A stretch of 64,000 nucleotides of DNA, taken from Amycolatopsis dendrobii (lineage in GTDB: Bacteria > Actinomycetota > Actinomycetes > Mycobacteriales > Pseudonocardiaceae). This document shows positions 56,537 through 64,000 of this stretch, in pieces. The stretch is from positions 620,001-684,000 of the forward strand of contig NZ_JACGZW010000002.1 in the NCBI RefSeq assembly GCF_014145675.1, read 5' to 3'. The translations under genes were made by a program, and so were the position numbers. The notes below the pieces were generated by a model. It was given only the letters and a program-made list of their open reading frames with translations. It had not been told where the DNA came from and made no database searches. Position 1 is the first letter of the stretch. Each line of letters starts with the position of its first letter.

Positions 56537-57532
56537 ATGACCGAGGTCGCACTGCTGTTCCCGGGCCAGGGTTCGCAGCATGTCCGAATGGCCGCCGGCC
56601 TGTACGGTCACGACGAGGCGTTCACCGATGCCGTCGACGAAGTCTTCGCCGCGTTGGGCCCCGACGGCCCCGCCATCCGCGCCGACTGGCTGACCGACTC
56701 GCCCGCTGTTGCCCTGGACCACGTCACCCGCTCGCAAATCCTGCTGTTCACCGTGGGCCACGCGCTGGGCCGGATGATCCTTTCCTGGGGCGTGGAACCG
56801 GCCGCCCTGCTGGGTCACAGCGTCGGCGAGGTAGCCGCCGCGACTCTCGCCGGCGTCTTCGAAGTCCCCGCCGCGGCCGAACTGATGTGGAACCGGGTGC
56901 AGGAACTGGCGTCCGCCCCCGCAGGCGGAATGCTCGCCGTGGCCGCGACCGTCGACGATGTCGCCGCGGTCCTCACGGATGAAGTCGTGATCGGCGCGAT
57001 CAACGCCCCGCGCCAGTTGATCCTCTCCGGCCCGGAAGCCCCCTTGGCGGAGGCCTCGGCGAAGTTGCGCGCCGACGGACGGACTTGCCTCCGTGTCCCC
57101 GCGACGTCGGCCTTCCACAGCCCCGCCTTGGCCGAGGCTGCCGCCCGGTGCCTCCCGTCAGTTGCCGCCGCGCAGCCGTCGCCCCCGAAGATCCCGATGG
57201 TCTCGGGCTATACCGGCCGCGTGCTCAGCGATTCGGAGGCGACGGACCCTTCCTACTGGGCTTCTCACCCCGTCGAACCAGTGCGGTTCTGGCCGGCTTT
57301 GGGCACGCTGCTGGGCCCGGAGTCACCACTCCCGATTGAGGGACGGCGGGTGCTGGTGGAGACGGGGCCGTCGCAGTTGCTGGCCAAGGCGGCACGCATC
57401 CACCCGACGGTGCGCGCGAAGGAAGCTTCGGTGCTGGCGATGCTGCCTGCGCGGGCTGGAGGTCCGGACGCTGATCTGGCTGCGGTGGCTGCCTGCCGGA
57501 AAGCGTTGGAGACGGCGGGGTACTGCGGGTGA
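56537..57532 (+). CDS. DpsD-like acyltransferase (FabD/MCAT fold)
   Basis: A 331-residue malonyl-CoA:ACP-transacylase-fold enzyme: VALLFPGQGSQHVRMAAGLY, nucleophile Ser95 in LLGHSVGEVAAATLAGVF, and His in ATSAFHSPALAEAA. With the divergent KSIII it forms a KSIII/AT pair like DpsC/DpsD of the daunorubicin pathway. It may help priming or act as a malonyl transferase. ATG with GGAAGGAG upstream. It is the rightmost core cluster gene. Confidence 0.92.
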   Translation: MTEVALLFPGQGSQHVRMAAGLYGHDEAFTDAVDEVFAALGPDGPAIRADWLTDSPAVALDHVTRSQILLFTVGHALGRMILSWGVEPAALLGHSVGEVAAATLAGVFEVPAAAELMWNRVQELASAPAGGMLAVAATVDDVAAVLTDEVVIGAINAPRQLILSGPEAPLAEASAKLRADGRTCLRVPATSAFHSPALAEAAARCLPSVAAAQPSPPKIPMVSGYTGRVLSDSEATDPSYWASHPVEPVRFWPALGTLLGPESPLPIEGRRVLVETGPSQLLAKAARIHPTVRAKEASVLAMLPARAGGPDADLAAVAACRKALETAGYCG

Positions 57533-57855
57533 GGGTGGCCGTCTAGCTAGGCGGGCGGCTCCGGCTCGCGTGGCGGGGTGGTGTGCCGGGTGCGGCGTAA
57601 CAGGTTTCGCGCCGAGGGCTTGCCGGGCGGCAATTGGGCGCGCGGGTGCTTTCCGGGCGAGCCGGTGAGCGGCAACCGCGGCAGGCAGCGGCCCAGGCCA
57701 CTCGCTTGGGCGGCGCGGTGCAAGGACGTCCGCGCCTGTTACGGCTGAGTTGGGATCTGCGTAGCGACTCGTTCACTGACCGGTGTTGTGCTGTCGAAAG
57801 GCTGCGGCCTCACCCGGCCGCAGCGATTTTCGAGGCGCGAGGCGGTGGTGACGCG
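57533..57855. other. 323-bp region after AT: one hairpin, no supported gene
   Basis: Only a short hairpin stands out: GCTGCGGCC (57801-57809), loop TCACCC, GGCCGCAGC (57816-57824), followed by GATTTT. It could terminate the AT transcript. Longer open frames here lack ribosome sites and family features. Confidence 0.55.
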
Positions 57856-58128
57856 ATGTGGCTGGTCGAATGTCCGTCGTTCTGGGACCAGGGTTTGATC
57901 CGCCCGCTTGTCACCGAACACGGCAAGGTCGTCCTGATGTGCGATTCCTGCACCGCGGTGTGGCGGACCCCGTCCTGCATCGAGGAGTTCGAGCACGTCG
58001 AGCCGGAAGCGCCCGAGTGGTCCATCGGCTCGGACACGCACGTCCGACCCGGGACCACCCGCTGGGCCGAACTGGCCGACGTCGCCTCCGTCGGCTGGGG
58101 CGACCTCCGCTGGCGCGAACTGCCCTGA
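57856..58128 (+). CDS. Small hypothetical protein with CDSC motif
   Basis: A 90-residue acidic protein: WLVECPSFWDQGLIRPLVTE, then KVVLMCDSCTAVWRTPSCIEEFEHV and WGDLRWRELP. The CxxC plus further Cys could bind zinc. I do not recognise the family. The ATG is preceded by a GAGGCGGTGG stretch. It sits between the polyketide cluster and the export cassette and may belong to neither. Confidence 0.6.
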   Translation: MWLVECPSFWDQGLIRPLVTEHGKVVLMCDSCTAVWRTPSCIEEFEHVEPEAPEWSIGSDTHVRPGTTRWAELADVASVGWGDLRWRELP

Positions 58129-58355
58129 ACCGCGCCGGCGCGGATCCTCGGAGATCGCGGGGTTTTCCGGCTCGCCCATAGAGTGGCGCGTCAGGCAGAC
58201 GCGCACGGCGACGAACCGAAGTTCCCAGCGGCGGGGAGTGCCGCGACAAGCTCGTCGAACGGATCAGCGGGGCTGAGCCGCGCCCAGGTGCGTGAGTGCG
58301 GTCCCGCTCGCCTTCCTGTCAAGGGGGAGTCGCCGAAGCCCCTCGCTGTCGCCGG

Positions 58356-58397
58356 TAGTCAGTGTTACTATCTACCGGTACTCAGCAACACTGACTA
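58356..58397. promoter_or_regulatory. PadR operator/promoter (11-bp inverted repeat over TACTAT -10)
   Basis: TAGTCAGTGTT (58356-58366) and AACACTGACTA (58387-58397) are perfect inverted repeats. Between them lies TTACTATC, a good -10 box, starting at the end of the left arm. The PadR gene starts 15 bp further. Autorepression of the PadR-DUF1048-ABC operon, relieved by a drug ligand, is the usual scheme for such cassettes. Confidence 0.72.
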
Positions 58398-58412
58398 GCT
58401 GAAGGGCGTTCG

Positions 58413-58754
58413 ATGGGCAAGCAGGCGACGGAGATGCTCAAGGGGACCTTGGAGGGCATCGTCCTCGCGATTCTTGCCGGGCGGCCCGCCTACGGGTACG
58501 AGATCACCTCCTGGCTGCGCGAGCGGGGGTTCACCGATCTCGCCGAGGGCACCGTTTACGCGCTGCTCGTGCGGATCGAGCAGCGCGGGCTCGTCGACGT
58601 CGAGAAAGTGCCGTCCGAGAAAGGGCCGCCGCGGAAGGTTTACACGCTGAACGAGCCGGGGCGCGCGAGTCTTGCCGAGTTCTGGCGGAACTGGCGGTTT
58701 CTCTCGGACCGGCTCGAACAGCTGCGCAAGGAGGGAATCGATCATGGGGAATGA
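58413..58754 (+). CDS. PadR-family transcriptional regulator
   Basis: A 113-residue winged-helix regulator: TLEGIVLAILAGRPAYGYEITSWLRERG, TDLAEGTVYALLVRIEQRGLV, PPRKVYTLNEPGRASLAEFW. PadR proteins repress detoxification and export genes until a ligand binds. It is the first gene of a four-gene operon and overlaps the DUF1048 gene by 11 bp. Its likely operator directly precedes it. Confidence 0.92.
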   Translation: MGKQATEMLKGTLEGIVLAILAGRPAYGYEITSWLRERGFTDLAEGTVYALLVRIEQRGLVDVEKVPSEKGPPRKVYTLNEPGRASLAEFWRNWRFLSDRLEQLRKEGIDHGE

Positions 58755-59127
58755 CGGAAAAAGCAAGTATCTGCATTATCTGGAAGTAGTCACCGGGCCG
58801 CTGGAGGACAAGAAGCGGTACCGGCGGTACAAGGCGCGCGTCGAGGAGCTGCCGCCGGACTATCGGACGGCGATCAAGGCGTTGCACCGGTATCTGCAGT
58901 ACTTCGGGCCGGGGACGGCGGAGAGCCACCTGCGGATGCTGGACGATCTCATCGACCTGTTCGAGCAGAGCGTGGCGAACGGGACTTCGGTTCGCGGCAT
59001 TGTCGGTGACGAGCCGGTCGAATTCGCGGAGGAGTTTCTCCGGAGTTATCCCGAGGGGAACTGGATTTCCCGAGAGCGGACGCGGCTGACCGAATCCATC
59101 GACCGCGCGGCGGGCGGTGCGGTATGA
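58744..59127 (+). CDS. DUF1048 family protein
   Basis: A 127-residue helical protein: YRRYKARVEELPPDYRTAIKALHRYLQYFG, MLDDLIDLFEQSVANGTSVRGIVGDEPVEFAEEFL. DUF1048 proteins are regularly encoded between a PadR regulator and an ABC exporter; their function is unknown. Overlaps at both ends show tight coupling. Confidence 0.9.
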   Translation: MGNDGKSKYLHYLEVVTGPLEDKKRYRRYKARVEELPPDYRTAIKALHRYLQYFGPGTAESHLRMLDDLIDLFEQSVANGTSVRGIVGDEPVEFAEEFLRSYPEGNWISRERTRLTESIDRAAGGAV

Positions 59128-59894
59128 CGGCGCCGGCGATACGAGTGCGGGGCTTGCGAAAGTCCTACGGCAAGCTGGAAGTGTTGCGCGGCGTGGATTT
59201 CGAGGTAGGGCGCGGCAGTATTTTCGCGTTGCTCGGGTCGAACGGGGCGGGCAAGACGACGGTCGTGCGGATCTTGTCCACGTTGCTCAAGGCTGACGCG
59301 GGAGAGGCGGAGGTCAACGGGTTCGCGGTGGCGAGCCAGGGGGCGGACGTCCGCGAGTCGATCAGTCTCACCGGTCAGTTCGCGGCCGTCGATGAAATCC
59401 TTACCGGACGCGAAAATCTGGTGCTGGTGGCCAAGTTGCGGCATCTCAAGGATCCGGGCGTGATCGCGGACGGGTTGTTGCGGAGGTTCGCGTTGACCGA
59501 CGCTGGATCGCGCAAGGTGTCGACGTACTCCGGTGGCATGCGCCGTCGTCTTGACATCGCGATGAGCCTGATCGGGGACCCGCGGGTCATCTTTCTCGAC
59601 GAGCCGACGACGGGGCTCGATCCGCAGGCGCGCAACGACGTCTGGCGCGCGGTCGAGGAACTCGCTGAGCAGGGCGCGACAGTGCTGCTCACCACCCAGT
59701 ACCTGGACGAGGCCGAACACCTCGCCGACCGGATCGCGATCCTGCACGAGGGGCGGGTGCTCGTCAACGGCACGCTGGACGAGTTGAAGCAGCTTCTTCC
59801 GCCCGCCAAGGTCGAGTACGTCGAGAAGCAGCCGACGCTGGAAGACGTCTTCTTTTCCCTCGTCGGCACCGGAAGCAAGGGGGACGGGCAATGA
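59124..59894 (+). CDS. DrrA-like ABC exporter ATPase
   Basis: A 256-residue ABC ATPase: Walker A LLGSNGAGKTTVVRIL, Q-loop SLTGQFAAVDEILTG, signature YSGGMRRRLDIAMSLIG, Walker B VIFLDEPTTGLDPQ, H-loop LLTTQYLDEAEHLADRI. The SLTGQFAAVDE and GLDPQ-ARNDVW patterns are those of the DrrA (daunorubicin resistance) subgroup, and the C-terminus is shorter than DrrA itself. It is coupled by 4-bp overlaps to genes on both sides. Confidence 0.92.
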   Translation: MTAPAIRVRGLRKSYGKLEVLRGVDFEVGRGSIFALLGSNGAGKTTVVRILSTLLKADAGEAEVNGFAVASQGADVRESISLTGQFAAVDEILTGRENLVLVAKLRHLKDPGVIADGLLRRFALTDAGSRKVSTYSGGMRRRLDIAMSLIGDPRVIFLDEPTTGLDPQARNDVWRAVEELAEQGATVLLTTQYLDEAEHLADRIAILHEGRVLVNGTLDELKQLLPPAKVEYVEKQPTLEDVFFSLVGTGSKGDGQ

Positions 59895-60652
59895 GCGGCC
59901 ACTTCGTCGCCGACAGTTCGGTCCTGTTAGGACGGTCACTGCGGCACATCACCCGCAGCCTGGACACGATCATCACGACGACGGTCACGCCGATCGCGAT
60001 GCTGCTGCTCTTCACCTACGTCTTCGGCGGCGCGATCAACTCCGGCTCCGAGTCGTACGTGACCTACCTGCTGCCCGGCATTCTCCTGATCACCATCGCC
60101 TCCGGGATCGCCTACACCGCGTTCCGGCTCTTCCTGGACATGAAGGGCGGCATTTTCGAGCGTTTCCAGTCCATGCCGATCGCGCGCTCGGCGGTGCTGT
60201 GGGCGCACGTGCTCACCTCGGTGATCGCGAACCTGATCTCGGTGGCCGTCGTGGTGCTCGTGGCGTTCGCGATGGGATTCCGCACCAGCGCGGGACCGCT
60301 GGCGTGGCTCGCGGTGCTCGGCATACTGGTGCTGTTCACCCTGGCGCTGACCTGGATCGCGGTGATCCCGGGCCTGACCGCCAAATCCGCGGACGGCGCG
60401 AGTGCGTTCTCGTACCCGCTCATCTTCCTGCCGTTCGTCAGCTCGGCCTTCGTGCCGACCGGCACGATGCCCGGACCGGTGCGCGCGTTCGCCGAACACC
60501 AGCCGGTGACGTCGATCGTCAACACCATCCGCGATCTGTTCGCCGAGCGCCCGGTCGGTGCGGGTATTTGGACCGCGCTGGCGTGGTGTGTGGGGATTTT
60601 GGCGGTGGCGTACTTCTTCGCCAATGTGATTTATCGTCGCAAGATTTCTTGA
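59891..60652 (+). CDS. DrrB-like ABC-2 exporter permease
   Basis: A 253-residue ABC-2 permease with six hydrophobic segments: DTIITTTVTPIAMLLLFTYV, VTYLLPGILLITIASGIAY, WAHVLTSVIANLISVAVVVL, and a FLPFVSSAFVPTGTMPGPVR loop typical of DrrB-like proteins. With the ATPase it would export a drug or lipid. Its position beside an aromatic polyketide cluster makes a self-resistance role possible, but such cassettes are also common elsewhere. Confidence 0.92.
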   Translation: MSGHFVADSSVLLGRSLRHITRSLDTIITTTVTPIAMLLLFTYVFGGAINSGSESYVTYLLPGILLITIASGIAYTAFRLFLDMKGGIFERFQSMPIARSAVLWAHVLTSVIANLISVAVVVLVAFAMGFRTSAGPLAWLAVLGILVLFTLALTWIAVIPGLTAKSADGASAFSYPLIFLPFVSSAFVPTGTMPGPVRAFAEHQPVTSIVNTIRDLFAERPVGAGIWTALAWCVGILAVAYFFANVIYRRKIS

Positions 60653-60732
60653 CCGCGAGCGCGCGCGGCGCGGCAGCGGCCCGCTGCGCGGGGACGGTTC
60701 GACGGCCGTTGCCGGAGACGGGCTGAGGCCAG

Positions 60733-60775
60733 GCATCGCGCGAGCGCCCGATAGGCAAGGGCGCTCGCGCGATGC
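60733..60775. terminator. Strong bidirectional hairpin between convergent exporters
   Basis: GCATCGCGCGAGCGCCC pairs perfectly (17 bp) with GGGCGCTCGCGCGATGC around GATAGGCAA. It lies between the ends of the DrrB-like gene and the convergent full-length ABC exporter. Confidence 0.82.
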
Positions 60776-60832
60776 ATCGGCATCCTCGAAGCGGCGCAGG
60801 CCCCGTGGTCTAGCGCCGCAGCATCTTCTGGC

Positions 60833-63800
60833 TCATCCCAGTGCCCACAGCCGGGCGTAATGTCCGCCCGCAGCCACCAACTCGGGGTGGGTGCCCTGTT
60901 CGACGATGCGGCCGTGGTCGAGCACGACGATCCGGTCGGCCTTCGCGGCGGTTGCCAGGCGGTGGGCGACTACGAAGGTGGTCCGGCGCCGGGCGAGGTG
61001 CTCGGTGGCGCGGAGGACCGTGGCTTCGGTGGCTGGGTCCAGGGCGGCGGTGGCTTCGTCCAGCAGGAGCACGTCCGGGTCGACCAGTTCGGCCCGGGCG
61101 AGTGCGACGAGCTGCCGCTGCCCGGCGGACAGGGAGCGGCCGCGTTCGCCTACTGGTTGCCGGAAACCGGCGGGGAGCGCGGCTACTCCGTCCAGGGCTC
61201 CGACAGCGCGTACGGCGGCCTCGACTTCCGCGTCGGTGGCTTCGGGACGGCCGTACCGCACGTTGTCCGCGACGGTGCCGGAGAACAGGTGCGCTTCCTG
61301 TGGCACCACGCCCATCCGGGCGCGCAATGCGGGCAGGTCGTACTCGCGGACGTCGACGCCGTCGATCAACACCGCGCCGCCGGTGGCGTCGTAGTAGCGC
61401 GCGACGAGCTTCACCGCAGTGGACTTGCCTGCGCCGGTGGCGCCGACCAGTGCGACGGTTTCGCCCGCTGCGACGTCGAGCGTCAGGTTCTCCAGTGCGG
61501 GCTTTTCCGCCCCGGCGTAGGAGAAATCGACGTCCTTGAACCGCACTTCGCCGGACAGGTGTGCGGGCAGTTCGACCGGCTGCTCGGCCGGGGGTACCGA
61601 CGTCGGTGTGCGCAGCAGATCGCCGATGCGGCTCAGACCGACGCGGGCCTGCTGGTAGCCGTCGAACACGGACGACAGTTGCTGGATCGGCGAGAAGAAT
61701 TGCTGGAGGTACAGCAAGAATCCGAGCAGAACACCGGCTTCGAGAGTGCCGCCGGCGACCCGGTGTGCGCCGACGACCAGCACCGTCGTCGTCGCCAGAT
61801 CCGACAGCAGCGAGACAAGCGGGAAGTACGTCGCGATGTACCGCTGCGCGCGCAGCCGCGACCGACGGTAGTCGTCACTGCGCGACGCGAACACCTCCGC
61901 CGAACGCTCTTCGCGCGTGTACGCCTGAGCGACGCGCAGACCGCTGACGTTCTCCTGCATGTCCGCGTTGACGACGCTCACCTTCTCGCGCGCCTCGCTG
62001 TACGCACGCGAAGCGACCCGCCGGAAGATCAGCGTGGCTACGAGCAGGATCGGCAGCATGGCCAGCGCGTACACGGCCAGCGCGGCATCGGTGACCAGCA
62101 GCGCGACCGTGATGCCCACCAACGTCAGCGCGCTGACGACCGCGGTGGCGAGGCCGGTTTGCAGGAACGTGGACAACGCGTCGACGTCCGTGGTCATCCG
62201 GGTCATGATCTTCCCGGACAGTTCGCGCTCGTAGTAGTCCAGCCCGAGCCGTTGCAGGTGTGCGTAACTGCGCACGCGCAGCGAGTACAGCACCGTCTCG
62301 CCGACGCGGGCGGTGAGCCGGGTTTGCCAGCGCACCACGAACCAGTCGGCCGCCACGACGAGCGCACCGATCCCGGCCAGCAGCCACACGACGCTCGCCA
62401 CCCCGGGCAGGACACCGTGGTCGACGCCGCGCTGGTACAGCGCGGGCAGCGCGAGCGAGGCCAGTGCGTCGGCCGCGACCAGACCGATCACGCCGATGAG
62501 CGGCCAGCGCACCGGACGCAGGATCCGGGACAGCTTGAAGCCGGGGTCCGGGGTCGTGACGTCCACATCGGACAGCCGGGGCCGGTCGGTGGCCGGAGGC
62601 AGCCGGCGGACGCCTTCCAGCAGTTCCGGGGTCGGTGGCACGTCGGCGCCGCCGCTGCCCGCGAACCCGCTGCCGCCGCCTGGCATGCCGCCGCGGGACT
62701 GCGCGGCCTCGGCGAGAGCGTCGACCTCGTCGCGTTCGTCCGTGGGCCACAGGACTGCCGTGGTGCCGTCCGCGCCCGGCTCGAGGTTGTCGCAGCGGTG
62801 CGGTTTTTCGACGTCGTCGCCTGGACCCGCGACCAGTTCGCGGAACAGCGCGCACCGCGCCAGCAGTTCCTCCTCGGTGCCGACGTCGACGACTCGACCT
62901 TGATCCAGCACCGCGATCCGGTCGGCCAGTTGCAGCGTTGACCGGCGGTGCGCGATGAGCAACGTGGTGCGTTCAGCGGTGACCGCGCGCAGCGTGTCGT
63001 GGATCGCGGCTTCGGTGACGGTGTCGATCGCCGACGTCGCGTCGTCCAGGATCAGCACGCGCGGGTCAGTGAGCAGAGCCCGGGCCAGCCCAAGCCGTTG
63101 CCGCTGCCCGCCGGACAGCGTGAGCCCGCGTTCGCCGACCTCGGTGGCGTATCCGTCCGGCAGCGCGCGGATGAACTCGTCCGCCTCCGCCGCGCGGGCG
63201 GCCGCGAAGACCTCCTCGTCGCTCGCGTCCGGGCGGCCGTACGCGATGTTGTCCCGCACCGAGGTGGAGAACAGGAACGCTTCCTCGAAGACCACGCCGA
63301 TCGCCTGGCGCAGGTCCTTCAACGGCACGTCGCGCACGTCCAGCCCGCCGACCCGCACCGAACCCGAGTGCACGTCGTAAAACCGGGGCAGCAGCATGGA
63401 AATCGTGGACTTGCCGGACCCCGCCGTGCCCACCAGTGCGAGCGTTTCGCCGGGGCGAGCTTCGAGAGTGAGCCCGTCGAGCACCGGATCGCTGCGGGTG
63501 TAGCCGAACTTCACGTCGTTCAGCTCGACGCCCAGCGTGCCGGGCGGCAGCGGCCGCGCGTCCGGGCTGTCGGTGACCTCCGGCTGCGCGTCGATCAGCT
63601 CGTACACCCGCTCCGCGCCGGCGCGCGTGAGCTGCGCCTGCACGACCAGCCCGGACAGGAACCGCGCCGGGCCGATCAACGCCGCGAGATAGGTGGCGAA
63701 CGCGAGGAACGTGCCGAGACTGATCTGCCCGTTCAACGCCAGCATGCCGCCGATCGCCAGCACCGCGACCTGACCCGCGGCAGGCAGTGCCGACGTGGTC

Positions 63801-64000
63801 GCTGTCGGCAACGCGGACAGCTTCGCCGCGCGCAACCGCTCCGCGAAAAGCTTCCGGGCCGTGCGCTCCAGCCGCGCGACCTCGCGCGCCTCCTGCCCGA
63901 ACCCCTTCACCACGCGCACGCCGGTGACGGTTTCCTCGACGTGCTGCGCGACATCCGCCGCGCGCTGCTGCGCCGACCAGGTCGCCGGGAACAACCGCCG
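60833..64000 (-). CDS. Fused full-length ABC exporter (TMD-NBD-TMD-NBD), 5' end outside window
   Basis: The frame is open to the window edge, giving at least 1050 residues, so only part of the first TMD is missing. NBD1 has Walker A GTAGSGKST, LSGGQRQRL, and Walker B VLILDDATSAID with Asp instead of the catalytic Glu. NBD2 has GATGAGKST, a weakened signature LSAGQRQ, and the normal VLLLDEATAALD. One degenerate and one consensus ATP site are typical of asymmetric heterodimeric exporters such as TM287/288, here in one chain. A Gly-rich linker (GGMPGGGSGFAGSGG) joins the halves. Drug or lipid export is likely. Confidence 0.92.
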   Translation of the reverse strand, partial: RRLFPATWSAQQRAADVAQHVEETVTGVRVVKGFGQEAREVARLERTARKLFAERLRAAKLSALPTATTSALPAAGQVAVLAIGGMLALNGQISLGTFLAFATYLAALIGPARFLSGLVVQAQLTRAGAERVYELIDAQPEVTDSPDARPLPPGTLGVELNDVKFGYTRSDPVLDGLTLEARPGETLALVGTAGSGKSTISMLLPRFYDVHSGSVRVGGLDVRDVPLKDLRQAIGVVFEEAFLFSTSVRDNIAYGRPDASDEEVFAAARAAEADEFIRALPDGYATEVGERGLTLSGGQRQRLGLARALLTDPRVLILDDATSAIDTVTEAAIHDTLRAVTAERTTLLIAHRRSTLQLADRIAVLDQGRVVDVGTEEELLARCALFRELVAGPGDDVEKPHRCDNLEPGADGTTAVLWPTDERDEVDALAEAAQSRGGMPGGGSGFAGSGGADVPPTPELLEGVRRLPPATDRPRLSDVDVTTPDPGFKLSRILRPVRWPLIGVIGLVAADALASLALPALYQRGVDHGVLPGVASVVWLLAGIGALVVAADWFVVRWQTRLTARVGETVLYSLRVRSYAHLQRLGLDYYERELSGKIMTRMTTDVDALSTFLQTGLATAVVSALTLVGITVALLVTDAALAVYALAMLPILLVATLIFRRVASRAYSEAREKVSVVNADMQENVSGLRVAQAYTREERSAEVFASRSDDYRRSRLRAQRYIATYFPLVSLLSDLATTTVLVVGAHRVAGGTLEAGVLLGFLLYLQQFFSPIQQLSSVFDGYQQARVGLSRIGDLLRTPTSVPPAEQPVELPAHLSGEVRFKDVDFSYAGAEKPALENLTLDVAAGETVALVGATGAGKSTAVKLVARYYDATGGAVLIDGVDVREYDLPALRARMGVVPQEAHLFSGTVADNVRYGRPEATDAEVEAAVRAVGALDGVAALPAGFRQPVGERGRSLSAGQRQLVALARAELVDPDVLLLDEATAALDPATEATVLRATEHLARRRTTFVVAHRLATAAKADRIVVLDHGRIVEQGTHPELVAAGGHYARLWALG

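Overview
The window is high-GC actinobacterial DNA. The proteins point to the Pseudonocardiaceae, and Amycolatopsis is my best guess. The pointers are WhiB1, ribosomal protein bL37, a Kgd-type 2-oxoglutarate enzyme, a SigR/RsrA pair, F420-type oxidoreductases and many GTG/TTG starts with GGAGG-like ribosome sites. The genus is an inference; no rRNA or tRNA gene is visible.

Left part (1-33 kb) is mostly chromosomal housekeeping. It holds a NarL-type response regulator (cut by the window edge), a PAF-acetylhydrolase-like protein without its serine, and a NarX-like kinase. Next comes a redox-stress block: a SigR-type promoter, sigR and rsrA, then bL37, pdtaS, a GNAT and whiB1, in an order recalling sigH-rshA-pdtaS-whiB1 of Mycobacterium tuberculosis. 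After that come a lipid kinase, a secreted peptidase-like hydrolase, cholesterol oxidase, a sugar epimerase, malic enzyme, an F420-type oxidoreductase, a BpsA-like polyamine enzyme, a four-gene osmoprotectant ABC transporter, a frameshifted immunity-like gene, an FAD oxidoreductase plus MFS operon, a Ddn-like nitroreductase and kgd.

Right part (33.3-57.5 kb) is a type II (aromatic) polyketide gene cluster. The core is KS-alpha, KS-beta and ACP (40.9-43.8 kb), with an ActIII-like ketoreductase, a didomain aromatase/cyclase, an HxGTHxD cyclase, a DpsC-like KSIII whose active-site Cys is Ser, and a DpsD-like acyltransferase. Tailoring genes are three FAD monooxygenases, two O-methyltransferase-fold proteins (one with an RdmB-like loss of the catalytic His), three further SDRs (one FabI-like, one lacking Ser/Tyr), two NTF2-like proteins, and an acyl-CoA-ligase joined in frame to an ABM monooxygenase. 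A SARP regulator sits in the middle. Heptamers of the TCGANNN type at 10-12 bp spacing lie in front of at least three promoters, so the sequence suggests one SARP regulon. An MFS exporter is embedded; a PadR-DUF1048-DrrAB-like cassette and a fused full-length ABC exporter follow (58.4-64 kb).

The intergenic DNA contains two repeat families. One is a palindrome with constant outer arms, a constant TTCTAA loop and a variable but complementary middle (four copies, three of them between convergent genes). The other is a composite 260-300 bp structured repeat, present twice in opposite orientation, also between convergent genes. The final polyketide product cannot be named from sequence alone.
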